Shown here: positions 61,514-64,000 of the stretch, one piece after another
Layout of the letters: each line of letters starts with the position of its first letter
Numbering within the stretch: the first letter of the stretch is position 1
The notes under the pieces: model-generated
Seen by the model: only the letters and a program-made list of their open reading frames with translations
Database searches by the model: none
What the model was told of the DNA's origin: nothing
From: Cohnella endophytica
GTDB lineage: Bacteria > Bacillota > Bacilli > Paenibacillales > Paenibacillaceae
DNA length: 64,000 nt
NCBI RefSeq assembly: GCF_003628305.1
Contig: NZ_RBZM01000005.1
Span: 372,001 to 436,000 of the forward strand
Direction: 5' to 3'
Position numbers and translations under genes: made by a program

Positions 61514-61681
61514 ATGCCCTTTACTGTACATGAAGTTGATGGTGAGCAGCCTGTCGGTGAGTGGCTTGTGCAAAAAATAATCGATTTTGCTTTTGTGGAA
61601 TTGGGTCTTGTCGTAAAGGTGGAATTAATTAAGCAAAGCAGTGTGAACACAAGTAGCCCTCCGGATGAAAATCAAAGATAA
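61514..61681 (+). CDS. Small hypothetical protein
   Basis: A 55-residue reading frame with ATGGGGTGAT upstream of ATG 61514, encoding an acidic N-terminus (VHEVDGEQPVGEWL) and the segment KIIDFAFVELGL. It ends directly before a terminator. Composition and ribosome binding site look genuine; family not recognised. Confidence 0.5.
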   Translation: MPFTVHEVDGEQPVGEWLVQKIIDFAFVELGLVVKVELIKQSSVNTSSPPDENQR

Positions 61682-61683
61682 CA

Positions 61684-61713
61684 AAATAACCGTCAACAAG
61701 GCGGTTATTTTTA
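61684..61713 (+). terminator. Terminator after the small protein gene
   Basis: A 9-bp stem AAATAACCG/CGGTTATTT with a 9-base loop and a following T run. Confidence 0.85.
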
Positions 61714-61726
61714 ATTGGTCAGGGAA

Positions 61727-61762
61727 TCATGAGAATAAGAACATATGTTCTTATTCTCATGA
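61727..61762. promoter_or_regulatory. 36-bp perfect palindrome with SOS (LexA) box
   Basis: The palindrome is centred between 61744 and 61745. Its core GAACATATGTTC (61739-61750) is a perfect Gram-positive LexA/DinR box (GAAC-N4-GTTC), flanked by AATAA/TTATT and TCATGA/TCATGA arms. It ends immediately before the ribosome binding site of the gene at 61772, so a bound repressor would block that gene and the serine recombinase after it. Confidence 0.75.
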
Positions 61763-61771
61763 GGCGGTGAC

Positions 61772-62089
61772 ATGATGCACGGTTTTGCTCTGATTTCAAA
61801 AAAAGGCATTGAATTTCTTGATGAAGCTTATTCATGCCGAATTGCTGTAAAAGAACGTTGGTTTAATATCGATGAAACGAATGTGAAATTGGCTGAAGTT
61901 TTATCAGTAGACCCGTTTCGGCAACAAATTACGATTCGCTTCAAAGGAAAAGTTGTTGTTTGTAATAAGCTGCTTGATGGAATTGAAGCGACAATGCTGT
62001 GGTTTGACCCTTTGCCTGCCAATACTCAAATGATTAGATGTAAGAAGATTAATAAAAGCAGTCACTTGGATAAAGAAGTTCAGAAGTAG
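61772..62089 (+). CDS. Small protein, weakly YolD-like, under the SOS-box palindrome
   Basis: A 105-residue protein with GAGGCGGTGAC before ATG 61772. The middle part (EVLSVDPFRQQITIRFKGKVVV) recalls the small beta-barrel of YolD-like proteins, which are often SOS-associated. The similarity is weak. It lies 14 bases before the large serine recombinase gene and is probably cotranscribed with it. Confidence 0.6.
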   Translation: MMHGFALISKKGIEFLDEAYSCRIAVKERWFNIDETNVKLAEVLSVDPFRQQITIRFKGKVVVCNKLLDGIEATMLWFDPLPANTQMIRCKKINKSSHLDKEVQK

Positions 62090-62103
62090 GGGGTAAGAGT
62101 AAA

Positions 62104-63657
62104 ATGTTTACCTCACAAAAAATCAAGTGCGCTATCTATGCACGGGTGAGCACGGATAGACAGGGTGAGTCGATTGAAAATCAGGTGAGTCAATGTCAGG
62201 AGTATATAAGTAGGCTAGACGGTACTTATGATACTTCTGATTGTCTTATCTATCGTGATGTGGCCGTGTCTGGATACTACACAAGCGTGTTTGATCGAGC
62301 TGAAATGAAACAAGCAATAAGGGATGCACGTGAGAACAAGTTTAAGCTACTGGTGTTTAAGGAAGTCAGCCGGGTAGGCAGAGATAAACAAGAAAATCCC
62401 GCGATTATCGGGATGTTCGAACAATACGGGGTTCGCGTAGTTGCTATTAACGACAATTACGATTCGTTGAACAAGGACAATATCACCTTTGATATTCTCT
62501 CCGTTCTCTCCGAGCAAGAAAGCAAAAAGATATCATCTCGCGTTAGCAGCGCGCGGAAACAGAAGGCGAGGAGGGGGCAATGGGGAGGAGAGCCTCCCCT
62601 CGGCTATTTTGTTAATCCCGAGAACAAAAAATTGGAAATCGACGAAGAATGGAGTCCGATTCCTAGATTGATCTTTGATCTATATGTTAACCACGGTCTG
62701 GGTACGTTTAAGGTCGCGGAGCACCTAAATAATCAGGGTATTCAAACTAAGAATGGTTTTATGTGGAGTCGTGAAGCCATTAACAGGATAATAAGAAATC
62801 AAGCTTATATAGGGTCGGTCATTCATGGAACGCGTCGCAACAAATTGAAACGGGAATATGAAGAAAACGGGAAAATGTCAAAGAAGAAAATTCAGCTTAG
62901 GATCTCAAAGGATGAATGGCAAATCGTAGAGAATGCACATGATGCAATTGTTGATAAACATGTGTTTTATCAAGCGCAACAGATTCTTTTGTCCAAAAGC
63001 CATCACAGAACACCTAGACGAGCTTATCATCCGTTAACCGGTATTTTGTTTTGCGGGGAATGTGGACAGGGAATGGTTTGCCAAAAGCGAAGTCATAAGG
63101 GTAAGACGTACCGTTACTATATCTGTAAAACTTATCACAAATACGGACGGAATAAATGCAGTCAGGCCAATATCAATGCGGATGAGCTAGAAGGAACAAT
63201 AGTTAAAACGATAAGAAGAAAATTAGAAACGATCCCTTCTGAACTGTTTTCAGTAACCGTAAACCATGAATTTGAGATGCAACGCCTAAACCAGGAAATC
63301 GTTTCGAGAACAAATAAACAAGAAAAACTTAAGAAAGAGCAATTAGATTTCTTCAAACAAAGAGAGCTATTCGAAGAAAAAACGTATCAAAACGAGATGA
63401 TCAATAAGAAACGCCAAATCGAAGCATTGAATGATGAGATCGAAGTATCAAGAAGACAACTTGAAAACCTAAATACTGAGACTGAAAAGAGTGCAAAGTA
63501 TGTGCATCTATTAAAAGACTTTTGCCGCCTTGAATTAACGGAGGAAAGGATGAGAAAGGTTTTGCATGAATTGATCAATAAGGTGACTTTTAATAAAGAA
63601 CATGTCACAATTGAATATTTCTTTGATTTTGAAGGTTGTTCTCTTAAGGATGCTTAG
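62104..63657 (+). CDS. Large serine recombinase (integrase)
   Basis: A 517-residue site-specific recombinase. The resolvase domain has the nucleophile Ser in YARVSTDRQGESIENQ, DVAVSGYYTS and FKEVSRVGRD; the recombinase domain follows (GEPPLGYFVN to AYIGSVIHG). A zinc ribbon CGECGQGMVC with YICKTYHKYGRNKC comes next, and then a coiled coil at about 385-470 (EIVSRTNKQEKLKKEQ). All parts expected of phage-type integrases are present. GGGGGTAAG precedes ATG 62104. It probably catalyses integration and excision of this island or part of it. Confidence 0.93.
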   Translation: MFTSQKIKCAIYARVSTDRQGESIENQVSQCQEYISRLDGTYDTSDCLIYRDVAVSGYYTSVFDRAEMKQAIRDARENKFKLLVFKEVSRVGRDKQENPAIIGMFEQYGVRVVAINDNYDSLNKDNITFDILSVLSEQESKKISSRVSSARKQKARRGQWGGEPPLGYFVNPENKKLEIDEEWSPIPRLIFDLYVNHGLGTFKVAEHLNNQGIQTKNGFMWSREAINRIIRNQAYIGSVIHGTRRNKLKREYEENGKMSKKKIQLRISKDEWQIVENAHDAIVDKHVFYQAQQILLSKSHHRTPRRAYHPLTGILFCGECGQGMVCQKRSHKGKTYRYYICKTYHKYGRNKCSQANINADELEGTIVKTIRRKLETIPSELFSVTVNHEFEMQRLNQEIVSRTNKQEKLKKEQLDFFKQRELFEEKTYQNEMINKKRQIEALNDEIEVSRRQLENLNTETEKSAKYVHLLKDFCRLELTEERMRKVLHELINKVTFNKEHVTIEYFFDFEGCSLKDA

Positions 63658-63877
63658 AGCTTTATCGGAAGTTAACTGAACCCGGATTTTGACGGATTAT
63701 CCGATCCAAAATCTTCGCGGTAATGATAGGGTAAAATGCACGATTATTTTGGGGAATTTAGCTTGACGAAATACAAACGAAAGTCACATTAGCATTTTTA
63801 AACTCCTAGGCCCTCTAATTAAACTGGAGTCGTTCCTCCCAATTTAATAGACTGTAGCTATAGGGGAGGCGGACATT

Positions 63878-64000
63878 GTGCGGTTAGGAAAAGTGTTTGA
63901 GGAAAGCGAATGCAGATCGTTAGAGGACAAGTACAACAACCTTAATTCACTTTATCGTCTGAAGAACGATTCGGGGTTTGTCTATATAGTGAAGCACGCC
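63878..64000 (+). CDS. Unknown protein, N-terminal fragment (runs off right edge)
   Basis: The GTG at 63878 follows GGGGAGGCGG, and 41 codons are open to the window end (VRLGKVFEESECRSLEDKYN and beyond). No family recognised. The 220 bases between the recombinase and this gene are where an attachment site may lie; none was identified. Confidence 0.5.
   Translation, partial: MRLGKVFEESECRSLEDKYNNLNSLYRLKNDSGFVYIVKHA

Noticed and set aside
51690..63877. Direct repeats as attachment sites of the island
   Set aside because: Only short chance matches (about nine bases) were seen between the left edge and positions near the recombinases; the true right end may lie outside the window.

Overview
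The window looks like a chromosomal segment of a spore-forming, soil- or plant-associated Paenibacillaceae bacterium (Paenibacillus/Cohnella type). The signs are sporulation genes (tgl, yyaC), YesM/YesN-type two-component systems beside carbohydrate ABC transporters that lack their own ATPase, strong AGGAGG ribosome binding sites, and a GC-rich host background. From about 51.7 kb to the right end the DNA turns AT-rich and is full of mobile genes, which marks an integrated island.

Layout. 1-1007: 5' end of a sigma-factor gene and the spore-coat transglutaminase tgl. 1173-9400: a galactan-type utilisation unit (YesM kinase, YesN regulator, lipoprotein binding protein, two permeases, cytoplasmic GH53 galactanase); three of its promoters carry a similar box exactly 43 bp upstream of the -10 hexamer. 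9405-12583: yyaC, a DbpA-type RNA helicase and an SMP-30 lactonase-like protein. 12777-38391: a second, larger catabolic region. It holds a GH127 beta-L-arabinofuranosidase in line with a second YesM/YesN pair, a second sugar ABC transporter, an M24 X-Pro-type peptidase, a DapA-family deaminase, an aldehyde dehydrogenase, rpoN (sigma-54), two large secreted putative metallopeptidases with LamG-like tails, a multi-subunit FAD/2Fe-2S dehydrogenase, a second M24 peptidase, a sigma-54 activator, a D-amino-acid-oxidase-like subunit, 4-hydroxyproline 2-epimerase and a degenerate epimerase paralogue. Together these give a complete route from trans-4-hydroxy-L-proline to 2-oxoglutarate, plus the enzymes to release arabinose and hydroxyproline from plant hydroxyproline-rich glycoproteins (extensins). 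I infer a dedicated extensin-utilisation locus, partly under sigma-54 control from two mirror-image divergent promoters at 33040-33079.

38396-39307 is an AraC regulator. 39501-48651 is a chemosensory cluster (TetR, MCP, HD-GYP, CheX, CheY, GGDEF, CheA, CheW) that links a receptor to both synthesis and breakdown of cyclic-di-GMP and lacks CheR/CheB. 48733-51137 holds a secreted unknown protein and a cytochrome P450.

The island begins inside yhbH, of which only the 3' part remains (51196-51690). It carries a three-gene anti-phage system of the Detocs type (histidine-kinase-like sensor, stand-alone receiver, receiver-nucleosidase fusion; 52037-57231), a decayed IS110 transposase lying between IS21-like inverted ends, two overlapping tyrosine recombinase genes (one frameshifted in a T run), an SOS-box palindrome in front of a small gene, and a large serine recombinase. 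No rRNA, tRNA or CRISPR array was seen.
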